This document shows, piece after piece, positions 15,936-22,215 of a stretch of 35,822 bases of DNA. Where the stretch lies: contig NZ_FMDF01000167.1 in NCBI RefSeq assembly GCF_900091955.1, positions 1 to 35,822 of the forward strand. The letters are read 5' to 3'. Position 1 is the stretch's first letter; each line of letters begins with the position of its first letter. The DNA is from Streptomyces sp. Ncost-T10-10d. Its GTDB lineage: Bacteria > Actinomycetota > Actinomycetes > Streptomycetales > Streptomycetaceae. Made by a program: the position numbers and the translations under genes. The notes under the pieces were generated by a model. The model saw nothing but the letters and a program-made list of their open reading frames with translations, searched no databases and was not told where the DNA came from.

Positions 15936-16711
15936 ACGGCCAAGTTCTCGCCCAGACCTGGTACATGACCCAGCGTCAGCTCATGGCGATCATCCGGCAG
16001 CCGGTCTTCCTGGTGATCTCCCTGATCCAGCCGGTGATCTGGCTGTTCCTGTTCGGCAACCTCTTCAAGAAGGTCGTCGAGCTGGGCGGCTTCGGCACCA
16101 CGTCCTATCTGGACTACCTGATCCCGGGCATCGTGGTGATGAGCGCCCTCGGATCGAGCATGTGGGCCGGCATGGGCACCCTGGAGGAGATCGAACGCGG
16201 CACGCTCAACCGCTTCCTGACGACGCCGGTCAGCCGCAACGCGCTGATGAACGCCAACGTCGTGCAGAACGGCATCAGTACCGCCGTGCAGTCCGTCATC
16301 ATCGTGCTGCTCGGCCGGGCCGCCGGCGCCACCTACCCCGGCGGCGCCGGCGGGCTGCTGATCCTGGTCGTCGCCTCGATCCTGCTCGGTACGGTCTTCG
16401 GCGCGCTCTCCAACGCGCTCGGCATGCTGGTCCGTCAGCGCGAGTCGATCATCGGCATCAATACCTTCCTGCTGCTGCCGCTCACCTTCCTTTCCTCCTC
16501 CTTCATGGCCCCGAGCCGGATGCCGTCCTGGATGCGGCACATCGCGCACTTCAACCCGGTCGACTGGGCGATGGTGGCAGGACGTTCGGCGCTGACCGCC
16601 GACCCCGACCGGAGTCTGGTGCTCAGTCGCGGGGGAGCCCTTCTGGTCCTCGCGGTGGCGGCGGTCTGGCTGTCGACCCGTACGTTCCGCTCGTACCAGA
16701 AGTCCGTCTGA
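15932..16711 (+). CDS. DrrB-type ABC-2 transporter permease
   Basis: This 259-residue ABC-2 membrane protein has about six helices and a family core of YLIPGIVVMSALGSSMWAG, LEEIERGTLNRFLTTPVSR and a late FLSSSFMAPSRMPSWMRHIA. It starts at ATG 15932 with GGAGG at 15921-15925 and overlaps the ATPase stop (ATGA). Together with the ATPase it forms a two-gene exporter. No biosynthetic genes lie nearby, so it is more likely self-protection or housekeeping export than antibiotic producer resistance. Confidence 0.92.
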   Translation: MNGQVLAQTWYMTQRQLMAIIRQPVFLVISLIQPVIWLFLFGNLFKKVVELGGFGTTSYLDYLIPGIVVMSALGSSMWAGMGTLEEIERGTLNRFLTTPVSRNALMNANVVQNGISTAVQSVIIVLLGRAAGATYPGGAGGLLILVVASILLGTVFGALSNALGMLVRQRESIIGINTFLLLPLTFLSSSFMAPSRMPSWMRHIAHFNPVDWAMVAGRSALTADPDRSLVLSRGGALLVLAVAAVWLSTRTFRSYQKSV

Positions 16712-16720
16712 CGGGCGCCC

Positions 16721-17191
16721 TCACCGCAGCGACGTGTGACCGGCCCGGTCCGGGATTCCGTTCCCGGACCGGGCCTTCGGCCGCAGCGCCGCCCGTAGCA
16801 CGAGAAAGACCAGCAGTCCGAAGGGCGACAGCAGAATCGTGAGCACCAGCAGTGGTCCCATCACCAGCGGAGAGATCCCCAGCCGGCGTCCTTCCAGGAA
16901 CATCCACTGACCCAGCAGCAGATCCCAGGCGATGACCTGCGCCCAGACCGCCCCCGCCCCGTTCGCCAGGGCCGTCAGGTCGCGGAAGGTGTCGATGTCG
17001 GGGCTGCGCACCGCGTCCCAGAGCTCGGGGAAGACCGGCACGGCCATGATCAGATAGAGCGCGAGCACCGGCAGGGCGGTGAGCGGGGATGCGGCGACAC
17101 GCGCCGTGGGACGCCAGTTCGGCGCGAGGATCATGAGCAGCCAGAACGGGGCTGCGAGGAAGAACGAGATCTCGAAGAGTGCACCGGTCAT
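16721..17191 (-). CDS. ABA4-like (DUF4281) membrane protein
   Basis: This 156-residue protein has four predicted membrane helices (about 4-22, 36-54, 83-97 and 110-135). MTGALFEISFFLAAPFWLLM, ILAPNW and WAQVIAWDLLLGQWMFLEGR match the ABA4-like family, named after the plant neoxanthin-synthesis protein. The bacterial members have no proven role. The start overlaps the stop of the upstream membrane gene by 4 nt (ATGA), so the two are translationally coupled. The last 11 or so codons contain a strong terminator hairpin that serves the convergent exporter operon. Confidence 0.78.
   Translation of the reverse strand: MTGALFEISFFLAAPFWLLMILAPNWRPTARVAASPLTALPVLALYLIMAVPVFPELWDAVRSPDIDTFRDLTALANGAGAVWAQVIAWDLLLGQWMFLEGRRLGISPLVMGPLLVLTILLSPFGLLVFLVLRAALRPKARSGNGIPDRAGHTSLR
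16742..16775. terminator. Terminator hairpin embedded in the ABA4-like gene's 3' end
   Basis: A perfect 14-bp inverted repeat (GGCCCGGTCCGGGA and its complement) with a 6-nt loop starts 31 bp after the permease stop. It lies inside the final codons of the convergent ABA4-like gene. It can serve both directions, although for the leftward gene it falls before the stop codon. Confidence 0.75.
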
Positions 17192-18168
17192 GCCACGAGC
17201 TCCTTGTCGGCGGAATCGGAGACGGAATCCGAATCGGCCTGCTGTGGTCCGGGAGTTGACCTCAGCGCCGCATAGCCGCAGACAGCGGTCGCCGCCGTGA
17301 TCAGGGCCGCGGCGACGAGCGTCGCGCCGTCCGGGTGGATCAGCGGCTGACCGCGCAGCGCCTGCCAGGTGACCAGCGCGACGACCGCCGCGTACGCACC
17401 GGAGGCGACCAGCACCAACCGCAGCCGGACCCCCGGTTCGCGCAGCCGGGGAAAGCGCGGGGCCAGGGCGACCAGCGCGAGCAGGAAGAGCGGCAGCAGT
17501 TGGAGCGCGTGCATGCCGACGAAGTGCGGTATGCGCAGATCCCCGCCGGTTGTCGACCAGCCGGTGAGGGGCATCGACGGGCCGCCGTCCGGTACGCCGA
17601 CGGAATGCGCGCCGATCACATCGGCCGTGTCGAGATTCCCGGCCGCTCGCTGCTCGGGCGTGGGCTGCGTCATCAGGAAGCCGAATCCCGCTCCCACCAG
17701 GGCGAGCAGCACGCCCGAGCGGATCGCCCAGGCGGCGGCGCGGTCGGCCATACGGGCGCGCAACAGCAGGACGGCTATGACCAGTGTGCCGGTCCAGAGC
17801 ACGACGACGGTGACGGCCATCGTGTTGAACAGCGTCTCGTCGAAAGGGGTGGCGTGGTTGAAGTGGCTGCGCTTCCCCCGGATCACCTGGCCGGTGATGA
17901 TCGCCATCTCACCCAGGCTGGACAGGGCGACCACGGTTCCGGCCCACCAGCCGACACGCCGGCCGCGGGTGACCAGGGTCAGCATCCAGGCCAGTGCGAG
18001 TGCGTACACGACGAACGAGACCGCGAACTTGAACGGCTTGAACCATATGGCCGAGCCCGCCAGGACCCGGTCGTCGGCCAGCAGTCCCACGGCCGAGACG
18101 ACCGCCATGACGGCCATCGTGGCCGCGAAGAGGACTAACGGCCGGTGCCATGAACGCCATGAAGACAT
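17188..18168 (-). CDS. Polytopic membrane protein of unknown function
   Basis: I do not recognise a named family. The 326 residues contain about eight hydrophobic segments (roughly 10-30, 42-65, 73-93, 110-135, 148-166, 218-237, 250-270 and 280-300). Conserved-looking loops read WFKPFKFAVSF after helix 1 and RGKRSHFN and ATPFDET between helices 3 and 4. A late HFVGMHALQLLP contains paired histidines that could bind heme or metal. The C-terminus is a Ser/Asp-rich tail. ATG 18168 has an AGGGGGG ribosome site. The gene is first in a two-gene operon with the ABA4-like gene and is divergent from a MerR regulator. Confidence 0.8.
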   Translation of the reverse strand: MSSWRSWHRPLVLFAATMAVMAVVSAVGLLADDRVLAGSAIWFKPFKFAVSFVVYALALAWMLTLVTRGRRVGWWAGTVVALSSLGEMAIITGQVIRGKRSHFNHATPFDETLFNTMAVTVVVLWTGTLVIAVLLLRARMADRAAAWAIRSGVLLALVGAGFGFLMTQPTPEQRAAGNLDTADVIGAHSVGVPDGGPSMPLTGWSTTGGDLRIPHFVGMHALQLLPLFLLALVALAPRFPRLREPGVRLRLVLVASGAYAAVVALVTWQALRGQPLIHPDGATLVAAALITAATAVCGYAALRSTPGPQQADSDSVSDSADKELVA

Positions 18169-18188
18169 GAGGACCCCCCTGTAGTTAT

Positions 18189-18233
18189 GGATAGTGGCAC
18201 TTCCCGCTATCCGATAGTGGAACTATCTATGAT
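18189..18233. promoter_or_regulatory. Nested palindromes: MerR operator and divergent promoters
   Basis: GGATAG (18189-18194) is the inverse of CTATCC (18207-18212) across 12 bp. It is followed at once by the perfect palindrome GATAGT-GGA-ACTATC (18213-18227) and then TATGAT (18228-18233), a consensus-like -10 for the merR gene. GATAGTGG occurs twice. The 103-bp gap between the divergent membrane operon and merR holds little else, so this is the likely MerR binding site. Confidence 0.6.
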
Positions 18234-18271
18234 GGGTCGGGGGTTGGCAAGCGCGGAAGGAAGAACACGCG

Positions 18272-18955
18272 GTGCGTATCGGCGAGTTGAGTCGCAGGTC
18301 CGGGGTTCCGGTACCGACGATCAAGTTCTATGTACGTGAAGGGCTGCTGCCCGCCGGGCAGTTGACCAGCCCGAACCAGGCGAGTTACGACTCCGGCCAT
18401 GAGCGCAGGCTGCGGCTGATCCGCGCCCTGCTGGATGTCGGCGGGCTCTCGCTCGCGGCCATCGGTGAGGTGCTCCGGGCGGTCGAGGACCCGGAGCAGC
18501 CGGTGCACAAGGTGCTGGGTGTCGCCGCGAAGCGTCTTACCCCGCTGCAGGGGGACGAGCCGGGGCCCGAGCTGGACGACGCCCGCGAAGAGGTGGCGGA
18601 GCTGGTGGCGCGACGCGGCTGGCGGGCCGAGGCGCACGGACCGGCCGGCGAGTGCCTGGCCGGGGTGATCGTCGCGCTGCGGAGGGCCGGGCACGGCGGG
18701 TTCGTCGAGCTGCTCGACGACTACGCGGCCGCCGCCGAACCGGTCGCACGGGCCGACCTCGACTATGTGGGGCGGCGGGTGGCGCGCGAGGACCTGGTGG
18801 AGAGCGTGGTCGTCGGCACGGTGCTGGGGGAGGCGATGTTCAGCGCACTGCGACGGCTCGCGCATACGGACGCGTCCGCGCGCGCGTACGACGGCGACGG
18901 CGAGGAGGGTCCGGGCGGCGGCGACGGGGCGGCGGTGCCCGCCGCCGGTGGATGA
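18272..18955 (+). CDS. MerR-family transcriptional regulator
   Basis: This 227-residue protein starts at GTG 18272 with a GGAAGGAAG ribosome site. The N-terminus MRIGELSRRSGVPVPTIKFY and VREGLLPAGQLTSPNQASY is a textbook MerR winged helix, followed by the dimerisation coil to about residue 90. The C-terminal 130 residues form a helical effector domain without the cysteines of metal sensors, ending in a Gly/Asp-rich disordered tail. It is divergent from the two membrane-protein genes and probably controls them and itself through the palindromes at 18189-18227. Confidence 0.9.
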   Translation: MRIGELSRRSGVPVPTIKFYVREGLLPAGQLTSPNQASYDSGHERRLRLIRALLDVGGLSLAAIGEVLRAVEDPEQPVHKVLGVAAKRLTPLQGDEPGPELDDAREEVAELVARRGWRAEAHGPAGECLAGVIVALRRAGHGGFVELLDDYAAAAEPVARADLDYVGRRVAREDLVESVVVGTVLGEAMFSALRRLAHTDASARAYDGDGEEGPGGGDGAAVPAAGG

Positions 18956-18971
18956 GCCGGTGCCCCGGGAA

Positions 18972-19006
18972 CGTGTACGCCCCGGTCGGGGACCGGGGCG
19001 TACACG
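18972..19006. terminator. Bidirectional hairpin terminator
   Basis: A perfect 16-bp stem (CGTGTACGCCCCGGTC and its complement) closed by a GGG loop lies between the convergent merR gene and the siderophore-interacting protein gene. It ends 12 bp before the latter's stop. Confidence 0.85.
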
Positions 19007-19018
19007 AGTGAGCCGGTG

Positions 19019-19861
19019 CTACGCCGCGCTCTCCTGCTCGCGCTCCACCTGTGCGTTCCACTCGCGCTTGACCGAGCGCCAGGCGTCGTCGTTCTGGCCG
19101 AGCCGCCAGTAGCCGGAGATGGACAGCTGGGAAAGCGGGATCTTGCGGTCCAGGCGCAGATGGCGGCGGATCTCCTTCACGAAGCCCGCCTCGCCGTGGA
19201 TGAACGCCTGGACCTCGCCCGCCGGGAACTCCAGCTCCTTGACCGCGGCTGTCAGCGCCTCGCCGACCGGGCGCTCACCGCGGTGCAGCCAGGTCACCTC
19301 GACCCCGTCGGGCGCCACGATCTTCTGCTCCTCCGAGGCGTCCGCCACCTCGATGAACGCGTGCACCACCGCACCCGCCGGCATCTGCTCCAGGGCGGCG
19401 GCGATGGCCGGCAGAGCACTCTCGTCGCCGACCAGGAGGTGCCAGTCCGCCGAGGCGTCCGGGCCGTAGCCCCCGCCGGGGCCGAGGAAGGTCACCTGGT
19501 CACCCGCGACCGCCCGCATCGCCCAGGGCCCGGCGAGGCCCTCGTCGCCGTGGACCACGAAGTCGATGGCCAGCTCCCGGGTGACCGGATCCCAGGAGCG
19601 CACCGTGTAGGTGCGGGTGGTGGGCCACAGCTCCCGCGGCTGCTCCTCACGGATGCGGGCCATGTCGAACGGGTGCGCGTAGTCCGCACCCTCGGGAGCG
19701 AAGCAGAGTTTGACGTAGTGGTCGGTGAACCCGGAGAGTCCGAAGCCGGCGAGGCCGTCACCGCCGAGCACCACGCGCACCATGTGAGGGGTCATCTGCT
19801 CGGTGCGCAGAACGTGGGCCCCCTGCGCCTTGGGTGCCTGCCGTGCCGGTCGTTCTGCCAC
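19019..19861 (-). CDS. Siderophore-interacting protein (ViuB/SIP-type ferric reductase)
   Basis: This 280-residue cytoplasmic flavoprotein has an N-terminal FAD-binding domain with RTYTVRSW at about 83-90 and an FVVHGDEGLAGPWAMR loop. A C-terminal NAD(P)H-type domain reads HLLVGDESALPAIAAAL and ends YWRLGQND. This layout is typical of SIP proteins that reduce ferric siderophores to release iron. It starts at GTG 19861 with GGGAGAA upstream. An 18-bp iron box lies about 22 bp before the start, so the gene should be repressed by DmdR/DtxR-type regulators when iron is plentiful. Confidence 0.9.
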   Translation of the reverse strand: MAERPARQAPKAQGAHVLRTEQMTPHMVRVVLGGDGLAGFGLSGFTDHYVKLCFAPEGADYAHPFDMARIREEQPRELWPTTRTYTVRSWDPVTRELAIDFVVHGDEGLAGPWAMRAVAGDQVTFLGPGGGYGPDASADWHLLVGDESALPAIAAALEQMPAGAVVHAFIEVADASEEQKIVAPDGVEVTWLHRGERPVGEALTAAVKELEFPAGEVQAFIHGEAGFVKEIRRHLRLDRKIPLSQLSISGYWRLGQNDDAWRSVKREWNAQVEREQESAA

Positions 19862-19882
19862 GAGGTTCTCCCTGCTCCGATT

Positions 19883-19900
19883 GCTTAGGCTTACCTAAGC
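19883..19900. promoter_or_regulatory. Iron box (DmdR/DtxR-type operator)
   Basis: GCTTAGG-CTTA-CCTAAGC is an 18-bp palindrome close to the actinobacterial DtxR/DmdR consensus TTAGGNTNACCTAA. It sits in the 46-bp gap immediately upstream of the siderophore-interacting protein gene. Confidence 0.85.
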
Positions 19901-19907
19901 TAGCACC

Positions 19908-20831
19908 TCAGTCGCGCAGTGTGGAGAGCAGGCGTTGCAGGGCGCCGCCCAGCCCCCACTGCTTCGCGAGGGCTTCGAGGGCGGCGGGATCGCGTGGCTC
20001 GGTGGGCAGCGCGGGATCGAACTCGGGCAGGGGTACGTCACCGGCGACGCGGACCACCTTCGGGGCGACGGCCACATAGTCCCGGGCCTCGTCGAGGCGC
20101 TTGCGCTGCGAGGGCGTCAGCCTGGCCGCCGGATCGTCCACCGCGGCCATGATCCCGGCCAGATCGCCGAAGGCGTCCAGCAGTTTCGCCGCCGTCTTCT
20201 CGCCGATGCCGGGAACGCCCGGCAGTCCGTCGCTCGGGTCGCCGCGCAGCAGGGCCAGATCGACATAGCCGGAGCCGTCCACCCCGTACTTCTCCCGCAG
20301 CCACGCCTCGTCCGTCAGCTGGAGCGAGCCGACCCCCTTCAGGGGGTAGAGCACCCGCACCCCGCGGGCGTCGTCGACCAGCTGATAGAGATCGCGGTCG
20401 CCGGTGACGATGTCCACAGGGCCGGTGGCCAGACCGGTGAGCGTGCCGATCACATCGTCCGCCTCGTAGTCCGCGACGCCGACCCGGGCGATGCCGAGCG
20501 CATCGAGGACGTCCTCGATGACCGGTACCTGCGGGGCCAGTGTGTCGGGGGTCTCCTCCTCGTCGGGCAGCCCCTCGGCGGTCTCCACCGCGACGCGGTG
20601 CGCCTTGTACGTAGGGATCAGCTCCACCCGCCAGTGCGGCCGCCAGTCCGCGTCCATGCAGGCGACCAGGTCGTCCGGCCGGTGGTCCTGCACCAGGCGC
20701 CCGATGAAGTCGAGCAGCCCGCGCACGGCGTTGACCGGGGTCCCGTCCGGGGCGCGCACCGAATCGGGAACCCCGAAGTAGGCGCGGTAGTAGAGGGAAG
20801 CGGTGTCGAGGAGCATCAGGCGTCGCGTCAC
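19908..20831 (-). CDS. 5'-3' exonuclease (stand-alone PolA N-terminal-like flap nuclease)
   Basis: This 307-residue enzyme starts at GTG 20831, with ATG 20816 as an alternative, and begins MTRRLMLLDTASLYYRAYFG. It carries the metal-binding acidic residues of the FEN/PolA 5'-nuclease fold in MLLDTASLYYRAYF, ACMDADWRPHWR, YEADDVIGTL and VTGDRDLYQLV. The helix-hairpin-helix DNA-binding part is LPGVPGIGEKTAAKLLDAFG. No polymerase domain is attached, so it is the free-standing exonuclease that many actinobacteria carry beside PolA. It is likely to act in flap or RNA-primer removal. It is divergent from the glycine-betaine operon. Confidence 0.92.
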   Translation of the reverse strand: MTRRLMLLDTASLYYRAYFGVPDSVRAPDGTPVNAVRGLLDFIGRLVQDHRPDDLVACMDADWRPHWRVELIPTYKAHRVAVETAEGLPDEEETPDTLAPQVPVIEDVLDALGIARVGVADYEADDVIGTLTGLATGPVDIVTGDRDLYQLVDDARGVRVLYPLKGVGSLQLTDEAWLREKYGVDGSGYVDLALLRGDPSDGLPGVPGIGEKTAAKLLDAFGDLAGIMAAVDDPAARLTPSQRKRLDEARDYVAVAPKVVRVAGDVPLPEFDPALPTEPRDPAALEALAKQWGLGGALQRLLSTLRD

Positions 20832-20971
20832 ACCCCGATGATGCCGCACCCCACCGACACCGGCCGTCGCGGACACCGGGGCGAGCGGGCGAGCCCCCGG
20901 CGGCGGCCGCTCATGGGTGACCTGAATCACTCTTGTGTTTGGCTCGTGTAAGTGAGGGCAGGCGCGCAGCC

Positions 20972-21068
20972 GGAGCGGATCACGTAGCAGTTTCAACCAG
21001 TGCACGTGTCATGCGGACCGAATCCGCGCTGCTCCACGGTCTGCCGGAGGGGGTGGCAGACCGTTTTT
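20972..21068 (+). promoter_or_regulatory. Structured leader with intrinsic terminator before the glycine-betaine operon
   Basis: ACGGTCTGCC (21036-21045) and GGCAGACCGT (21055-21064) form a perfect 10-bp hairpin followed by TTTTT (21064-21068), an intrinsic terminator only 22 bp upstream of the ATPase start. Before it lie hairpin GCGGA/TCCGC (21013-21027), arms CACGT (20981-20985)/ACGTG (21004-21008), and a closing pair GGAGC (20972-20976)/GCTCC (21031-21035). GGACCG (21015-21020) can instead pair with CGGTCT (21037-21042), which would destroy both the small hairpin and the terminator. This is the geometry of a transcription attenuator or riboswitch. I recognise no known class. Confidence 0.6.
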
Positions 21069-21090
21069 CGGTTCAACCCGCGAGGTGTAT

Positions 21091-22215
21091 GTGTCAAGGC
21101 TGCAAGCTGAGCACTTGTACAAAGTGTTCGGCAGACGACCCGATCAAGCCGTGCAGAAGCTCGAAGGCGGCGCCGACCGCGACGAGCTGCGCGCCGACGG
21201 AACGACCGCAGCGGTGATCGACGCCTCGTTCACCGTCGAACCGGGACAGATCTTCGTCGTGATGGGTCTGTCCGGGTCCGGAAAGTCCACGTTGCTGCGC
21301 ATGCTCAACGGACTTCTGGAGCCCACAGCCGGACGCGTGCTGTTCGACGGCCAGGACCTGACCGCCCTGAGCCCCGCAGAACTGCGCCATGTCCGTTCCT
21401 CCAAGATCAGCATGGTGTTCCAGCACTTCGCGCTCTTCCCTCACCGGAGCGTGCTGGAGAACGCCGCGTACGGCCTCGAAGTGCAGGGTGTGCCGCGCGC
21501 CGAGCGCGAGAAGCGCGCCGCCGAGGCGCTGGAGCTGACCGGCCTCGCCGGCTGGGAGAAGTCCTGGCCCGACGAGCTGTCCGGCGGTATGCAGCAGCGT
21601 GTCGGCCTGGCCCGCGCTCTGGCCACCGATGCCGACCTGCTGCTGATGGACGAGTCCTTCAGCGCGCTCGACCCGCTGATCCGCCGCGACATGCAGGACC
21701 AGCTGCTCGAACTGCAGAAGCGCCTGAAGAAGACCATCGTCTTCATCACCCACGACCTCAACGAGGCCATGCGCCTCGGCGACCGTATCGCCGTGATGCG
21801 CGACGGGAAGATCGTCCAGCTCGGCACCGCCGAGGACATCCTCGTCACCCCGGCCAACGACTACGTCGCCTCCTTCACCCAGGACGTCGACCGCACCCGG
21901 GTGCTGACCGCGGGCGCCATCATGGCCGAACCGCACACCGTCATGGGCACCAGCACGGACGACGGCGAGGAACTGCGTACCGCGGACGACGTCCTCGGAG
22001 CCGCCCCGGCCACCGTCACCGAGTCCACGCCGATCATCGAGCTCTTCACACCCTGCTCGCAGAGCGGAGTCGCGGTCGCCGTGACGGACGCCGAGGGCAA
22101 GCTCGTCGGTGTCGTACCGCGCGCCCGGCTGCTCGCCGTCCTCGGTGAGCCGATGAGCCCCGCCGAGGCCCCGCAGAACGTCACGACCACCGCGAAGAAG
22201 GTGGCCAATGTTTAG
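21091..22215 (+). CDS. proV: Glycine betaine/proline ABC transporter ATP-binding protein
   Basis: This 374-residue ATPase has Walker A GLSGSGKST at 59-67, signature LSGGMQQR at 163-170, Walker B LLLMDE at 183-188 and the H-switch in FITHDLNEA. The long insertion before Walker A (KVFGRRPDQAVQKLEGGADR) and a C-terminal CBS-like regulatory region (about 300-350) are typical of ProV/OpuAA-type osmoprotectant transporters. I chose GTG 21091 because the family N-terminus is MSRLQAEHLYKVFG and GAGG lies 5 nt before it; a GTG two codons earlier is possible. It overlaps the permease gene by 8 nt. Confidence 0.9.
   Translation: MSRLQAEHLYKVFGRRPDQAVQKLEGGADRDELRADGTTAAVIDASFTVEPGQIFVVMGLSGSGKSTLLRMLNGLLEPTAGRVLFDGQDLTALSPAELRHVRSSKISMVFQHFALFPHRSVLENAAYGLEVQGVPRAEREKRAAEALELTGLAGWEKSWPDELSGGMQQRVGLARALATDADLLLMDESFSALDPLIRRDMQDQLLELQKRLKKTIVFITHDLNEAMRLGDRIAVMRDGKIVQLGTAEDILVTPANDYVASFTQDVDRTRVLTAGAIMAEPHTVMGTSTDDGEELRTADDVLGAAPATVTESTPIIELFTPCSQSGVAVAVTDAEGKLVGVVPRARLLAVLGEPMSPAEAPQNVTTTAKKVANV

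Noticed and set aside
20832..21035. Known c-di-AMP (ydaO), glycine or cobalamin riboswitch before proV
   Set aside because: None of the conserved core sequences I know for these classes is visible; only terminator and antiterminator pairing is supported.
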